Source of the DNA: Algoriphagus sp.
GTDB taxonomy: Bacteria; Bacteroidota; Bacteroidia; Cytophagales; Cyclobacteriaceae
DNA: 64,000 nt
Assembly: GCA_018336015.1 (NCBI GenBank)
Contig: JAGXQZ010000029.1
Span: 37,433-101,432 of the forward strand
Direction: 5' to 3'
Positions 17,098-26,890 of this stretch are shown here, piece after piece (positions within the stretch are counted from its first letter, which is position 1; each line of letters starts with the position of its first letter). The notes under the pieces were generated by a model that worked only from the letters and a program-made list of their open reading frames with translations, did no database searches and was not told where the DNA came from. The position numbers and the translations under genes are program-made.

Positions 17098-19992
17098 TTA
17101 AGCCATCTCGTTTTCTTTTGCATATTCTTCAACAGGAATACAGCTACATACCAAGTTTCTGTCACCAAAAGCAGAATCAATTCTTCTTACACTTGGCCAG
17201 AATTTACCTTCTTTCACATAGGCAATAGGGAATACTGCTTTCTCTCTTGAGTAAGGCAGATTCCAGTCACCCGTCAAAACCATGGTGGCGGTATGTGGTG
17301 CATTTTTCAAAACATTTTCCACTTTATCAGCTTTTCCTTCTTCGATTTCCTTGATCTCAGCACGGATCGAAATCATCGCATCGCAAAACTTATCCAATTC
17401 AGCTTTAGTTTCAGATTCGGTAGGCTCGATCATCAAAGTGCCAGCCACAGGGAAAGATACTGTTGGCGCGTGATAACCATAGTCCATCAATCGTTTTGCA
17501 ATATCTTCTACCTCTACTCCTACTTCTTTGAATGCACGGCAATCCAAGATCATTTCGTGCGCGGCACGGCCTTGAGATCCGGTGTAAAGGATAGAATAAT
17601 GGCCGTTAAGTCTTTCTTTGATGTAGTTGGCGTTCAAAATCGCCATTTTGGTTGCATTTGTCAATCCATCCCCACCCATCATAGAGATATAAGCATAAGA
17701 AATCGGAAGAATGCTGGCGCTTCCGTAAGGGGCAGATGAAATGGAAGAAACTGCATGCTCCCCGCCTGTTTTCACTACAGGATTTCCAGGTAGGAAAGGT
17801 GCCAAATGACTAGCCACGCAAATTGGCCCCATACCAGGTCCACCGCCTCCGTGAGGAATACAGAAAGTCTTGTGCAAGTTCAAGTGACAAACGTCGGCAC
17901 CAATTCTTCCCGGGGAGGTCAAACCTACCTGAGCGTTCATATTTGCCCCATCCATATACACTTGGCCTCCATATTGATGGATCGTAGCACAAATTTCTTG
18001 AATGGCTTCTTCAAACACCCCGTGCGTAGAAGGATAAGTTACCATCAAGCAAGACAAATCATCCGCATGTTCTGCAGCTCTTGCTTTCAAGTCTTCTACA
18101 TCAATATTTCCTTTTTCATCACACTTCACCAAGACCACTTTCATGCCTGCCATTACTGCAGATGCAGGGTTGGTACCGTGCGCTGAGGTTGGAATCAAAG
18201 CTACATTTCTATGACCTTCGCCACGGTTCATGTGATAAGCTCTGATCACCATTAGACCGGCATACTCACCCTGAGCACCAGAGTTTGGCTGAAGAGAGGT
18301 ATCGGCAAAACCTGTAATCTCAGTCAACCATGTTCTCAGGTTAGTGAAAAGCTCCTGATACCCTTCTGTCTGATCGATAGGAGCAAAAGGGTGCAATTGA
18401 CCAAATTCAGGCCAAGTCACCGGAATCATCTCAGCAGTCGCGTTAAGCTTCATCGTACAAGAACCCAAAGAGATCATGGAGTGAACCAATGAAAGATCTT
18501 TTGCCTCGAGACGTTTGATGTAGCGGAGCATTTCATGCTCGCTGTGGTAATTGTTAAAGACCGGATGCGTCAGATATTCTGACTTTCTCAGCAATGCTTC
18601 AGGCAACTCTAGATTTAGGTCATCCGCCAAAGCATGAACGTCAGGAGTTGTTTTTCCGGTTGCTTTCGCAAATACGGTAATCACTTCTGCTGCATCTTCC
18701 ACAGTCTTTGCCTCATCAAAAGAGACAAAAATGGCACCCTCTTCATATCTGAAGTTCATCTCAGCCGCAAGTGCAGATGCTTGAACTTTCTTTTGCAACC
18801 CACCATCTACACTTACTTTGATTGTGTCAAAATAAGTTTTAGAAGAAACTTCAAGACCCATTTGGGTCAAAGCATTAGCTGTAAGTTTGGCAAGGCCGTG
18901 AGTTCTCAGAGCAATATTTTTCAAACCCTTTGGACCGTGATAGACCGCATAGAAGCTGGACATCACAGCCAAAAGCACCTGGGCAGTACAAATATTGGAG
19001 GTTGCCTTTTCACGCTTGATGTGTTGCTCTCGGGTCTGAAGCGCCATTCGGTAGGCTTTGTTTCCAGCTCGGTCGATAGACACACCAATGATTCTACCTG
19101 GGATTTGACGCTTAAATTCGTCTTTCGTTGCAAAAAACGCCGAGTGCGGTCCACCATAGCCCATCGGTACTCCAAAACGCTGGGCAGATCCTACCACTAC
19201 GTCAGCACCCATTTCTCCCGGAGGGGTCAATAGGGTCAAAGCCAATAGATCTGAAGCAAAAGCAGTCAAAACTTTATTATCCTTTGCTGCGGCAACAATG
19301 GCTGAATAGTCAGCTACTTCACCGTCCGCATTCGGATACTGGAACATCACCCCATAAAGCTCAGGATCAGTCAAATCCAAGGCAGAAAGCGGCCCAAAAA
19401 CCAGTTCAATTCCAATAGGCTCCGCACGGGTGACAAGCAAGGCTTTAGTCTGAGGAAATACCTTTTCGTCTACAAAATACTTGTTGGCATTCTTTTTCTC
19501 TCTAGGCTTCACTGCGTGCAGCATAGTCATTGCTTCAGCAGCTGCGGTACCTTCATCGAGCAAAGATGCATTGGCCAACTCCATCCCGGTCAATTCCATC
19601 ACCACAGTCTGGAAATTGATCAACGCTTCCAAACGACCCTGTGCAATTTCAGCCTGATAAGGGGTATAGGCTGTATACCATCCCGGATTTTCGAGTACAT
19701 TTCTCAGCACTACGCCAGGAACGATCGTGTCATAGTATCCCATCCCAATGTAGGACTTGAATACCTTATTTTTGGAGGCAAGCTTTTTGAAATTTTTCAA
19801 AAACTCTGACTCTAACTGAGCAGCCGGAAGGTTAAGCGGGCGCTCCAATTGAATAGAGGTGGGAACGGTTTGATTGATTAATTCCTCCAAGGAAGAGGCG
19901 CCGATTTTCTCCAACATCTCCGTGATTTCCGCCTCTGTCGGGCCATTGTGTCTGCTCTCAAATTTGACAGCATTAGAAAGATTGATCTGCAT
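17098..19992 (-). CDS. gcvP: Glycine dehydrogenase (decarboxylating), P protein
   Basis: The P protein decarboxylates glycine and passes the aminomethyl group to the lipoyl H protein. At 964 residues it is the fused form in which both P-protein halves are in one chain. The PLP lysine is in [14 protein letters not shown] (about residue 705), followed by the glycine-rich loop. The N-terminal half carries FESRHNGP and the MGYYDT segment. The start is the ATG at 19992. No gcvT or gcvH is nearby. A palindrome lies beside its promoter. Confidence 0.97.
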   Translation of the reverse strand: MQINLSNAVKFESRHNGPTEAEITEMLEKIGASSLEELINQTVPTSIQLERPLNLPAAQLESEFLKNFKKLASKNKVFKSYIGMGYYDTIVPGVVLRNVLENPGWYTAYTPYQAEIAQGRLEALINFQTVVMELTGMELANASLLDEGTAAAEAMTMLHAVKPREKKNANKYFVDEKVFPQTKALLVTRAEPIGIELVFGPLSALDLTDPELYGVMFQYPNADGEVADYSAIVAAAKDNKVLTAFASDLLALTLLTPPGEMGADVVVGSAQRFGVPMGYGGPHSAFFATKDEFKRQIPGRIIGVSIDRAGNKAYRMALQTREQHIKREKATSNICTAQVLLAVMSSFYAVYHGPKGLKNIALRTHGLAKLTANALTQMGLEVSSKTYFDTIKVSVDGGLQKKVQASALAAEMNFRYEEGAIFVSFDEAKTVEDAAEVITVFAKATGKTTPDVHALADDLNLELPEALLRKSEYLTHPVFNNYHSEHEMLRYIKRLEAKDLSLVHSMISLGSCTMKLNATAEMIPVTWPEFGQLHPFAPIDQTEGYQELFTNLRTWLTEITGFADTSLQPNSGAQGEYAGLMVIRAYHMNRGEGHRNVALIPTSAHGTNPASAVMAGMKVVLVKCDEKGNIDVEDLKARAAEHADDLSCLMVTYPSTHGVFEEAIQEICATIHQYGGQVYMDGANMNAQVGLTSPGRIGADVCHLNLHKTFCIPHGGGGPGMGPICVASHLAPFLPGNPVVKTGGEHAVSSISSAPYGSASILPISYAYISMMGGDGLTNATKMAILNANYIKERLNGHYSILYTGSQGRAAHEMILDCRAFKEVGVEVEDIAKRLMDYGYHAPTVSFPVAGTLMIEPTESETKAELDKFCDAMISIRAEIKEIEEGKADKVENVLKNAPHTATMVLTGDWNLPYSREKAVFPIAYVKEGKFWPSVRRIDSAFGDRNLVCSCIPVEEYAKENEMA

Positions 19993-20050
19993 AAAGAACG
20001 CTTAGAAGTATGATCTATTTGGGTTTGGAATCCACCTGATTTTACGTGCG

Positions 20051-20075
20051 CAAAGGTAAGATTTCCTGAAGGAAA
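20051..20075 (-). promoter_or_regulatory. Putative gcvP promoter with adjacent palindrome
   Basis: On the minus strand TACCTTTG (20058-20051) is an exact -7 match, but no clear -33 TTG is present. A 14-nt palindrome (TTTCCT-GA-AGGAAA, 20062-20075) lies just upstream, where an activator or repressor could bind. No glycine riboswitch structure was recognised. Confidence 0.4.
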
Positions 20076-20133
20076 AGTCTTTGGGCTCATTCAATTATTT
20101 ACCTCCTTAACACCAGAATTGACAGGCGGTTTT

Positions 20134-20162
20134 TTTGAGGGTTAAAAATTTGGCTAGTTTAG
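20134..20162 (+). promoter_or_regulatory. Weak candidate promoter of the M28 peptidase gene
   Basis: TTTG (20134-20137), a 17-bp spacer and TAGTTTAG (20155-20162, one mismatch), 18 bp before the ATG. Confidence 0.35.
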
Positions 20163-20180
20163 AGCCCTAAACTGAAAAAT

Positions 20181-21677
20181 ATGAACAAAGGACTCCTTTT
20201 AAGCGGCGCCTTGTTGATGGGAATGATGATGCCCGCAATGGCTCAAAATCCCACCCAAGTCAAATACGCCAATACCATCACGGTAGAAGACTTAACCAAA
20301 CACCTCACTTACCTGGCCTCTGACGAAATGAAAGGCAGGGACACAGGTTCTCCAGAAGGAAAAATAGCTGCTCAATACCTGGCAGATTTCTACAAAGGTC
20401 TAGGACTGACTGGTCCTGTGAGCGGAAGCTATTTTCAAAATGTACCCTTAGTAAGCACCAATTTCAGCAAAGTGACGCTTCAGATAGGAAAAACCAAGTT
20501 GGTAGAAAACACTGACTTTGTCTTCACCGGTGACGGAAATATGGCCAAAGCTGCCAAAGCTGATTTGGTATTCCTAGGTTTGGTGACCGATGAAAACCTG
20601 GCCAAAGTGGATGTAAAGGGTAAGCTTGTGGGTCTTTGGGCTGTCGGCGTGCGAAGCAATGACTTGGTGACTAAAGTGATGGATGCAGGTGCAGCCGGAA
20701 TCGTGATCGTGACCATGGAAGGACAAGCCAACTTTGACCGAATCGCAAATCGATACAAGTCACTAGCCGGAAGAGGACGAATAGGCTTTGACCAGGAGAT
20801 CAAGCAGAGACCGATTTTTATGGTCAGCTCAGATAAAATGGCTCAGCTTTTTGGTACTCCTGTAGAGACTTTAAAGGAAGCTGCGAAAACCAACCCAACC
20901 AGCATTGCATCTCAGAAAGCGACTTACCAAATCGTAAAAACCAAAACACCGGTAGAAGCAGTCAACGTGATGGGCTTCTTGGAAGGTACTGACAAGAAAG
21001 AAGAGGTATTGGTAATCTCTTCTCACTATGACCACGTCGGTGTAAACGGCGAAGGAGATGCATTTAATGGAGCTGATGATGATGGATCGGGCACTGTATC
21101 CGTCATGGAGATTGCTGAAGCATTTGCAACAGCCGCCAAAGAAGGCAATAAGCCGAGAAGAAGCATCTTGTTCCTGAACGTGACCGGTGAGGAAAAGGGA
21201 CTTTTGGGATCAGAGTATTATGCCGAAAATCCAGTGTTCCCGATCGCCAACACGGTAAACAACATCAACATCGACATGGTGGGCCGTATTGATTACGAAT
21301 ACCAAAAAGCCGAAAACAAGGACTATGTGTATGTGATCGGCTCAGAAATGCTTTCTTCTCACCTGAAGAAAATCAACGAATACAATAACATCACCTACAC
21401 CAATCTGATCTTGGACTACCGCTATGATGCGGAAGACGATCCCAACAGATTTTACTATCGCTCAGACCATTACAACTTTGCGAAGTTCAATATTCCCGTG
21501 ATCTTCTTCTTCAACGGAGTGCATGACGACTACCATCAGGTGACCGACACGGTAGACAAGATCGAGTTTCCGCTGATGACCAAAAGAGCGCAACTGATCT
21601 TCCATACTGCTTGGGATTTGGCAAACAGAGAGCAACGAACTCCTGTGGATGGATCCAATACCAGAACAGACAGGTAA
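20181..21677 (+). CDS. Secreted M28 family zinc peptidase with PA domain
   Basis: This 498-residue exported peptidase has a signal peptide (1-21, ending PAMAQ). A protease-associated domain occupies about residues 120-230. The M28 catalytic domain follows, with metal ligands in SSHYDHVG, GADDDGSG (bridging Asp), TGEEKGLLGS (catalytic Glu pair), NIDMVGR and a late His in HDDYHQVTDT. Family members remove N-terminal residues from peptides in the periplasm. It has its own terminator and is convergent with the helicase gene. Confidence 0.9.
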   Translation: MNKGLLLSGALLMGMMMPAMAQNPTQVKYANTITVEDLTKHLTYLASDEMKGRDTGSPEGKIAAQYLADFYKGLGLTGPVSGSYFQNVPLVSTNFSKVTLQIGKTKLVENTDFVFTGDGNMAKAAKADLVFLGLVTDENLAKVDVKGKLVGLWAVGVRSNDLVTKVMDAGAAGIVIVTMEGQANFDRIANRYKSLAGRGRIGFDQEIKQRPIFMVSSDKMAQLFGTPVETLKEAAKTNPTSIASQKATYQIVKTKTPVEAVNVMGFLEGTDKKEEVLVISSHYDHVGVNGEGDAFNGADDDGSGTVSVMEIAEAFATAAKEGNKPRRSILFLNVTGEEKGLLGSEYYAENPVFPIANTVNNINIDMVGRIDYEYQKAENKDYVYVIGSEMLSSHLKKINEYNNITYTNLILDYRYDAEDDPNRFYYRSDHYNFAKFNIPVIFFFNGVHDDYHQVTDTVDKIEFPLMTKRAQLIFHTAWDLANREQRTPVDGSNTRTDR

Positions 21678-21686
21678 GAAAAAAGG

Positions 21687-21723
21687 AAAAGGCCTTGAAA
21701 TTTGATTTTCAAGGCCTTTTTTT
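21687..21723. terminator. Bidirectional terminator
   Basis: A 14-bp stem (AAAAGGCCTTGAAA paired with its complement, 6-nt loop) followed by T7. It sits between the convergent M28 peptidase and helicase genes and touches the helicase stop codon. Confidence 0.9.
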
Positions 21724-23081
21724 CATTTCCCCCTATTCTTCTGATTTTTAGTCTTCAGCTGATTTCGGTTCGGTTTTTTGCTATGCTTTTTCGCTTTTAC
21801 CTTTTCACCCTTGCCGATGTTTTTCTTGGGTTGGGCTTTTTTCTCATGAAATGCTCCTTTGTAATCCGGATTGTCACGCTGCCTTAATTTATCCAATTCT
21901 CGCTCGTAAGACTGCTTTTCTTCAAAAGGTGTAGCAGGCACATCCACTTCATCAGGTATTGGTAGCTCCTCCACCTTCATTCGGATCAGTTCCTCGATTT
22001 TTTCAAAATGGTAAGTTTCTGCCGGATTGATAAAGGTGATGGCCTTTCCTTCATTTTCTGCACGGCCAGTTCGCCCGATTCGATGGACATAATCCTCATA
22101 GATCAGTGGCACATCAAAGTTGATTACATGGGAAACCAAAGTCACATCCAATCCTCGTGATGCCACGTCTGTTGCCACCAAGATTCGGACGTCTCCAGCT
22201 TTGAAGTCCTCCATGGAATTGATTCGGGTGTTTTGCCCTTTGTTGGCATGGATGACCCGGATTTCTCCAAAGTTTTTTCGCTCCAAGAAAGAATACACCG
22301 ACTCGGCATTTTTTCGACTTCGGGTAAAAATCATCGCACGGCTGATCTCCTCATTTTGTAAAAGGTGGGCCAGTAGGTTGATCTTGGTCTTGATATTGGG
22401 TACCGTGTACTTTACCTGTGCGATAGTCTCAGCAGTAGTTGCGGAAGGCGCTACTTCTACTCTCTCCGGAAACTCCAAGAATTCAGCTGCCAGGTGATCT
22501 ATCCTTCCTGAAAAAGTGGCAGAGAAAAGAAGATTCTGCCTTTTGTTTGGAATGACCTCCAAAATGGCGCGAATCTGAGGCATGAATCCCATATCCATCA
22601 TTTTATCCGCCTCATCCAAAACCATTGTTTTCAGATCTTTGGGATAAATATTTCCTTTTCGGTAGATATCCATAAATCTACCCGGAGTAGAAATCAAAAT
22701 ATCCACTCCTGCATCGATCAGTTCGATTTGAGTCTTTGGGCCAAGGCCCCCATATAAGGAAACGATCCGAAGGTCTGTATATCTGCCCAGCTCTCGAGCT
22801 ACTTCTTCGATCTGCATGACCAGTTCACGAGTTGGTGCGAGGATCAAAGCACGGGGATGCTTTCCTTGGGCATATTTCACCTTCATTAGGACTGGCAGGA
22901 CGTAAGCAGCGGTTTTTCCTGTCCCTGTCTGAGCAATCCCCAATACATCGTGTCCCGCGAGAGCCAATGGAATGGCTTTCTGCTGAATGGGTGTTGGGGT
23001 TGTGTAGCCAGATTCTGCTACTGCTTCGAGCAATTGTTTGTTTAGCTTAAATGCATCGAACCCTACGGTTTCATTGCTCAT
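21723..23081 (-). CDS. DEAD-box RNA helicase (RhlE-like)
   Basis: This 452-residue ATP-dependent RNA helicase has the full motif set: Q motif with PTPIQQ, motif I AQTGTGKT, Ia PTRELV, II DEAD, III SAT, and VI HRIGRTGR. The core ends near residue 375, followed by a highly basic, low-complexity tail rich in Lys and Asn that probably adds RNA affinity. Relatives act in ribosome assembly and cold-adapted RNA turnover. The start is the ATG at 23081, and dihydroorotase diverges 44 bp away. Confidence 0.93.
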   Translation of the reverse strand: MSNETVGFDAFKLNKQLLEAVAESGYTTPTPIQQKAIPLALAGHDVLGIAQTGTGKTAAYVLPVLMKVKYAQGKHPRALILAPTRELVMQIEEVARELGRYTDLRIVSLYGGLGPKTQIELIDAGVDILISTPGRFMDIYRKGNIYPKDLKTMVLDEADKMMDMGFMPQIRAILEVIPNKRQNLLFSATFSGRIDHLAAEFLEFPERVEVAPSATTAETIAQVKYTVPNIKTKINLLAHLLQNEEISRAMIFTRSRKNAESVYSFLERKNFGEIRVIHANKGQNTRINSMEDFKAGDVRILVATDVASRGLDVTLVSHVINFDVPLIYEDYVHRIGRTGRAENEGKAITFINPAETYHFEKIEELIRMKVEELPIPDEVDVPATPFEEKQSYERELDKLRQRDNPDYKGAFHEKKAQPKKNIGKGEKVKAKKHSKKPNRNQLKTKNQKNRGK

Positions 23082-23087
23082 GATTGT

Positions 23088-23095
23088 TAATTTTG
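23088..23095 (+). promoter_or_regulatory. Candidate -7 box for the dihydroorotase gene
   Basis: TAATTTTG is an exact TAnnTTTG match 30 bp before the ATG, but the -33 region is poor. Confidence 0.35.
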
Positions 23096-23125
23096 AAATG
23101 AACTCTTTACTAGAAAAAAGAATAC

Positions 23126-24472
23126 ATGATGAAAAGTATCCTGATCACCGGGGCAAATATAGTCAATGAAGGCCGGATTACTCGGGGAGATGTGTTGGTC
23201 CGAGAAGGACGCATTTCCAAAATCGGCCCAGACCTAAGCCATGAGTCAGCTGATATCCACCTGGATGCACGAGGAAAACATCTTTTTCCAGGTGTAATTG
23301 ATGATCAGGTACATTTCCGAGAGCCGGGCCTCACTCACAAAGGAGAAATCTACACCGAAGCCAAAGCTGGTGTGGCTGGCGGCACCACTTCCTACATGGA
23401 AATGCCAAATACAGTGCCCCAGGCAGTCAGTATTGAGCTTTTGGAAGCAAAATATGCGAGAGCAAAAGAGGTGTCCCTTGCCAACTATTCGTTCTTTTTG
23501 GGAGGCACCAATGACAATCTGGATGAAATCCTGAAACTGGATTTGGAAAATGTTTGCGGGTTGAAAGTGTTCCAAGGATCATCCACCGGCAATATGGTGG
23601 TGGACAATATCGAGTCACTTGAAGGAATTTTTAAAGAATACAAAGGTCTTTTAGCCATACACTCTGAAAACGACCACATTATCAAAACCAACCTTGAGGA
23701 GTACAAAAAAACCTATGGAGATGATATTCCTGTCAAATTTCATCCTAAAATCCGATCACAAGAAGCTTGTTATGATGCATCCAGTCGTGCAGTTGCGATG
23801 GCCAAAAAGTACGGGACCCGTCTCCACATTTTACATATCAGCACTGCCAAGGAACTAGAACTCTTTGATAACACCATTCCTTTGGAAGAGAAAAAAATCA
23901 CAGCAGAAGCCTGTATCCACCACATGTGGTTTGCAGAGGAGGATTATGATACCAAAGGGAATTTGATCAAGTGGAATCCCGCGGTGAAAACGGCCAATGA
24001 CCGGGATCAAATCTTTCAGGCGATGTTGGATGACCGAATTGATGTGATTGCCACCGATCATGCCCCTCATACTTTGGAAGAAAAAGCACAGTCTTACCTC
24101 AAAGCTCCATCGGGAGGACCTCTGATTCAACATAGCTTGGTAGCGATGCTGGACTTTTACCATCAAGGAAAAATATCATTGGAAACCATCGCTCAAAAAA
24201 TGTCTCACAATGTGGCTCGCCTTTTCAGAATAAAGGATCGGGGATTTATCCGTGAGGGCTACTTTGCAGATTTGGTATTGGTAGATCTCAATTCACCCTG
24301 GACAGTGACCAAGGAAAATATCTTGGCCAAATGTGGTTGGTCACCCTTTGAGGGACATTCATTCCAGTCAAAGGTAACGCACACGATCATATCTGGACAC
24401 TTAGCGTACCAAGAAGGTCAGTTTGACGAAAGCAAAAAAGGAGAAAGGCTAACTTTTTCCATAAATAAGTAA
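23126..24472 (+). CDS. pyrC: Dihydroorotase (class I type), with altered metal motif
   Basis: Dihydroorotase closes carbamoyl aspartate to dihydroorotate in pyrimidine synthesis. The 448-residue protein is an amidohydrolase with GLKVFQGSSTG (candidate carboxylated Lys), HILHIST, AEACIHH and IATDHAPH. The first metal motif reads IDDQVHFREPG, so the first His of the usual HxH pair is Gln. The rest of the active site looks complete, which could mean a clade-specific active form or a non-catalytic partner. The start could be either of two adjacent ATGs (23126 or 23129). Confidence 0.85.
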   Translation: MMKSILITGANIVNEGRITRGDVLVREGRISKIGPDLSHESADIHLDARGKHLFPGVIDDQVHFREPGLTHKGEIYTEAKAGVAGGTTSYMEMPNTVPQAVSIELLEAKYARAKEVSLANYSFFLGGTNDNLDEILKLDLENVCGLKVFQGSSTGNMVVDNIESLEGIFKEYKGLLAIHSENDHIIKTNLEEYKKTYGDDIPVKFHPKIRSQEACYDASSRAVAMAKKYGTRLHILHISTAKELELFDNTIPLEEKKITAEACIHHMWFAEEDYDTKGNLIKWNPAVKTANDRDQIFQAMLDDRIDVIATDHAPHTLEEKAQSYLKAPSGGPLIQHSLVAMLDFYHQGKISLETIAQKMSHNVARLFRIKDRGFIREGYFADLVLVDLNSPWTVTKENILAKCGWSPFEGHSFQSKVTHTIISGHLAYQEGQFDESKKGERLTFSINK

Positions 24473-24480
24473 TGAGATTC

Positions 24481-24511
24481 TTGCACCAAATGGACTGAGT
24501 CCTTACTTTTG
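24481..24511 (+). promoter_or_regulatory. Promoter of tRNA-His
   Basis: TTG (24481-24483), a 20-bp spacer and TACTTTTG (24504-24511, exact match), 38 bp before the tRNA. Confidence 0.7.
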
Positions 24512-24549
24512 CAGACCAATTGAGGAAACGCCCTCGATGGAAATTAAAT

Positions 24550-24624
24550 GGTGATTGTAGCTCAGTTGGTTAGAGCGCTGGTTTGTGGCACCAGAGGTCG
24601 CCGGTTCGAGTCCGGTCTTTCACC
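24550..24624 (+). tRNA. tRNA-His (anticodon GTG)
   Basis: A complete cloverleaf can be drawn, with D stem GCTC/GAGC, anticodon stem CTGGT/ACCAG around loop TTGTGGC (anticodon GTG), and T arm GCCGG-TTCGAGT-CCGGT. The extra 5' G at 24550 opposite C73 is the histidine identity element. The acceptor stem has two adjacent U-U mismatches (positions 5-68 and 6-67). The 3' CCA is not encoded. Confidence 0.95.
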
Positions 24625-24625
24625 C

Positions 24626-24650
24626 AAAACCCCTCCTTGCGAGGGGTTTT
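24626..24650 (+). terminator. Terminator of tRNA-His
   Basis: A 10-bp stem (AAAACCCCTC with GAGGGGTTTT, 5-nt loop) directly follows the tRNA. Confidence 0.85.
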
Positions 24651-24716
24651 CTTGTTATTAGCAGATTCAACTTGGCATACCATTTGAACTAAAGGACCAA
24701 ACTAAACCACACTGTC

Positions 24717-24857
24717 ATGTTTACTTTGTTTAAATCCTCACCGAAATTTCCGGTGGTAAAGCCTGTCAACATCAGGCAAATTCAGAATTACCTATCTAAG
24801 TTCGAGGAGTCTCTCAAGACCTTTGAAGAAGTGCAAAAAGAGGCAGTTCATTCCTGA
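24717..24857 (+). CDS. Small ORF, 46 residues, function unknown
   Basis: An ATG at 24717 opens 46 codons ending in TGA. The N-terminus is MFTLFKSSPKFPVVKP. From about residue 19 the protein looks helical and charged (KFEESLKTFEEVQKE), a plausible amphipathic helix. It lies alone between the tRNA-His terminator and the alpha-glucan operon. The codon composition resembles its neighbours. The rest of the 340-bp gap (24625-24964) holds only the tRNA terminator and AT-rich sequence before the debranching enzyme gene. I recognise no family. Confidence 0.45.
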   Translation: MFTLFKSSPKFPVVKPVNIRQIQNYLSKFEESLKTFEEVQKEAVHS

Positions 24858-24964
24858 TAAAAAGTAAGTCACATGAGGTTATGGAAACATAACCTTTATT
24901 TTTTGCCCTTTAATTTTTCTTATCCAATCAAAACTCTATTTTTAATCTCCTTCAATTTTGAACT

Positions 24965-26881
24965 ATGAGTTATATCCATTTTGATAAATCCCAATTAATC
25001 AACCTGAATTATTCCCTAGATCGGGAAATCATTCGAACCAACCGTTCGGGAACTTACACTAGCACGACCATTATTGGGTGTAATACCCGAAAATACCATG
25101 GCCTGCTGGTGGTACCACAGCCCCAGATCGATTCACAAAACCATGTATTGCTTTCGACAGTGCATGAGACGGTGATTCAACGCGGTGCCAGCTTTAACTT
25201 GGGTATTTCCAAATTCCCCGGAAATTATTCCCCACGCGGACACAAGTACCTGGAGGATTTTGATTCCGAACCCATTCCAAAATTGACCTATCGAGTAGGC
25301 GGCGTTGTCCTGCAAAAAGAACTCATCCTAGACACCAACCGTGATCGGGTGATGATCAGGTATACCTTGCTGGAAGCACACTCCCCAACTAAAATCAGAA
25401 TACAGCCATTTTTGGCATTTCGTGGCTATCATCATCTGATGAAAGCCAATGACCAGATCAATAAAGAATTTGAAGAGGTGGACCACGGGGTAAAATTCAG
25501 ACTTTACCCTCAATATGATCCGCTTTACATGCAGCTTTCAAAGCCCTGTGAGTTTCTTTCCAAGCCCGACTGGTATTACAATATCGAATATATTCAGGAA
25601 CGCGAGCGGGGCTATGATTATCAGGAAGACTTGTTCGTACCTGGTTGTTTTGAATTTGACATCGAAAAAGGAGAATCTGTCATATTTTCAGCTGGATTGA
25701 CAGAGGCAGACCCTGACACCCGTCAGAATGCCTTTCAAAAAGAAATTGCAAGAAGAATCCCCAGAAATAACTTTGAAAACTGTCTCAGAAACTCAGCCGG
25801 ACAATTTATCCGACGGAGAGACGGGGACGTCCGTGTGATAGCAGGCTATCCTTGGTTTGGTTGGTGGGGAAGAGACACATTTATTGCTTCTCCGGGTTTG
25901 ACCCTTTCTGCAGGGGATTCTGAGACCTTTCTGGAGATCATGGACACCATGTCAAGAGATCTAAAAGGACCTCTTTTTCCCAATATCGGAAGTGGAGACT
26001 TTACCAATATGACGTCAATGGATGCACCGTTGTGGTTTTTTTGGTCACTTCAGCAGTATATTCTTTACACAGGAGATAAAAAAACAGTTCAAGACCGCTA
26101 CCTAGGCAAGCTGAGTGGAATCATCGAAGGCTACAAGACCGGCACCGAATTCAATATCCACATGATGGACTCGGGTCTGATTTGGGGTGGCCAAGAGGGA
26201 GTAGCACTCACCTGGATGGACGCCATCACTTCAGATGGTCCTGTGACTCCAAGAATCGGATGTCCGGTAGAAATCCAAGCCCTTTGGTATAATGCACTTT
26301 GCTTTTACCATGAACTCACCGGAGATGAAGAATATGCCACCTTAGCTTCGAAAGTGAAAGATTCCTTTGACCGCGAGTTTTGGTCTTGGGATTATGGCTA
26401 TCTGGCCGATGTGGTGGATGGAGAAGAAAAAGATTGGTCTATCCGGCCAAACATGATCTTTGCTACCTCTTTGCCACATACTATTCTAAGTGAGGAAAAG
26501 TGTGACAAAGTGCTGGAAATTGTCAAATCAAAACTTCTCACACCAAGAGGCTTGAGATCGCTTTCTCCTGATGACCCGGGATACAAAGGATATTACTATG
26601 GTAACCAAATCAGTCGGGACCATGCTTATCACAATGGTACAGTTTGGGCTTGGTTGCTCGGTCACTTCGTCGAAGGTTACCTCAAGCTACACGGTAAAGC
26701 GGCCAAAAACTTTGTGGAGAAAATCATCAAGGGCTTTGATGGAGTAATGACCCAATACGGAATCGGCACCGTAGCAGAAATTTATGATGGAGATGCACCT
26801 CACCGACCCAAAGGTTCGGTTTCCCAAGCGTGGAGCATAGCTGAATTGTTAAGAATGATGGACTTAGTCAAAAGAATCTAA
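24965..26881 (+). CDS. Glycogen debranching enzyme (amylo-alpha-1,6-glucosidase)
   Basis: This 638-residue enzyme has an N-terminal beta domain (about 1-230, GDE_N type, with TIIGCNTRKYHGLL) and a C-terminal GH133-like (alpha/alpha)6 barrel. The barrel shows GYPWFGWWGRDTFIA, with the likely catalytic Asp, and ends in RDHAYHNGTVWAW. It hydrolyses alpha-1,6 branch points of glycogen-like polymers. It is the first gene of an operon: 9 bp separate it from a GT4 glycosyltransferase, which overlaps a GH57 amylase gene. No signal peptide is present, so it acts in the cytoplasm. Confidence 0.9.
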   Translation: MSYIHFDKSQLINLNYSLDREIIRTNRSGTYTSTTIIGCNTRKYHGLLVVPQPQIDSQNHVLLSTVHETVIQRGASFNLGISKFPGNYSPRGHKYLEDFDSEPIPKLTYRVGGVVLQKELILDTNRDRVMIRYTLLEAHSPTKIRIQPFLAFRGYHHLMKANDQINKEFEEVDHGVKFRLYPQYDPLYMQLSKPCEFLSKPDWYYNIEYIQERERGYDYQEDLFVPGCFEFDIEKGESVIFSAGLTEADPDTRQNAFQKEIARRIPRNNFENCLRNSAGQFIRRRDGDVRVIAGYPWFGWWGRDTFIASPGLTLSAGDSETFLEIMDTMSRDLKGPLFPNIGSGDFTNMTSMDAPLWFFWSLQQYILYTGDKKTVQDRYLGKLSGIIEGYKTGTEFNIHMMDSGLIWGGQEGVALTWMDAITSDGPVTPRIGCPVEIQALWYNALCFYHELTGDEEYATLASKVKDSFDREFWSWDYGYLADVVDGEEKDWSIRPNMIFATSLPHTILSEEKCDKVLEIVKSKLLTPRGLRSLSPDDPGYKGYYYGNQISRDHAYHNGTVWAWLLGHFVEGYLKLHGKAAKNFVEKIIKGFDGVMTQYGIGTVAEIYDGDAPHRPKGSVSQAWSIAELLRMMDLVKRI

Positions 26882-26890
26882 CTGACTTTT

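Noticed and set aside
18634..19233. 199-codon open frame on the plus strand opposite gcvP
   Set aside because: It lies wholly inside gcvP on the other strand and shows no motif or start context.
19993..20180. Glycine riboswitch ahead of gcvP
   Set aside because: The leader predicted from the -7 box is only about 50 nt and lacks the paired aptamer structure.
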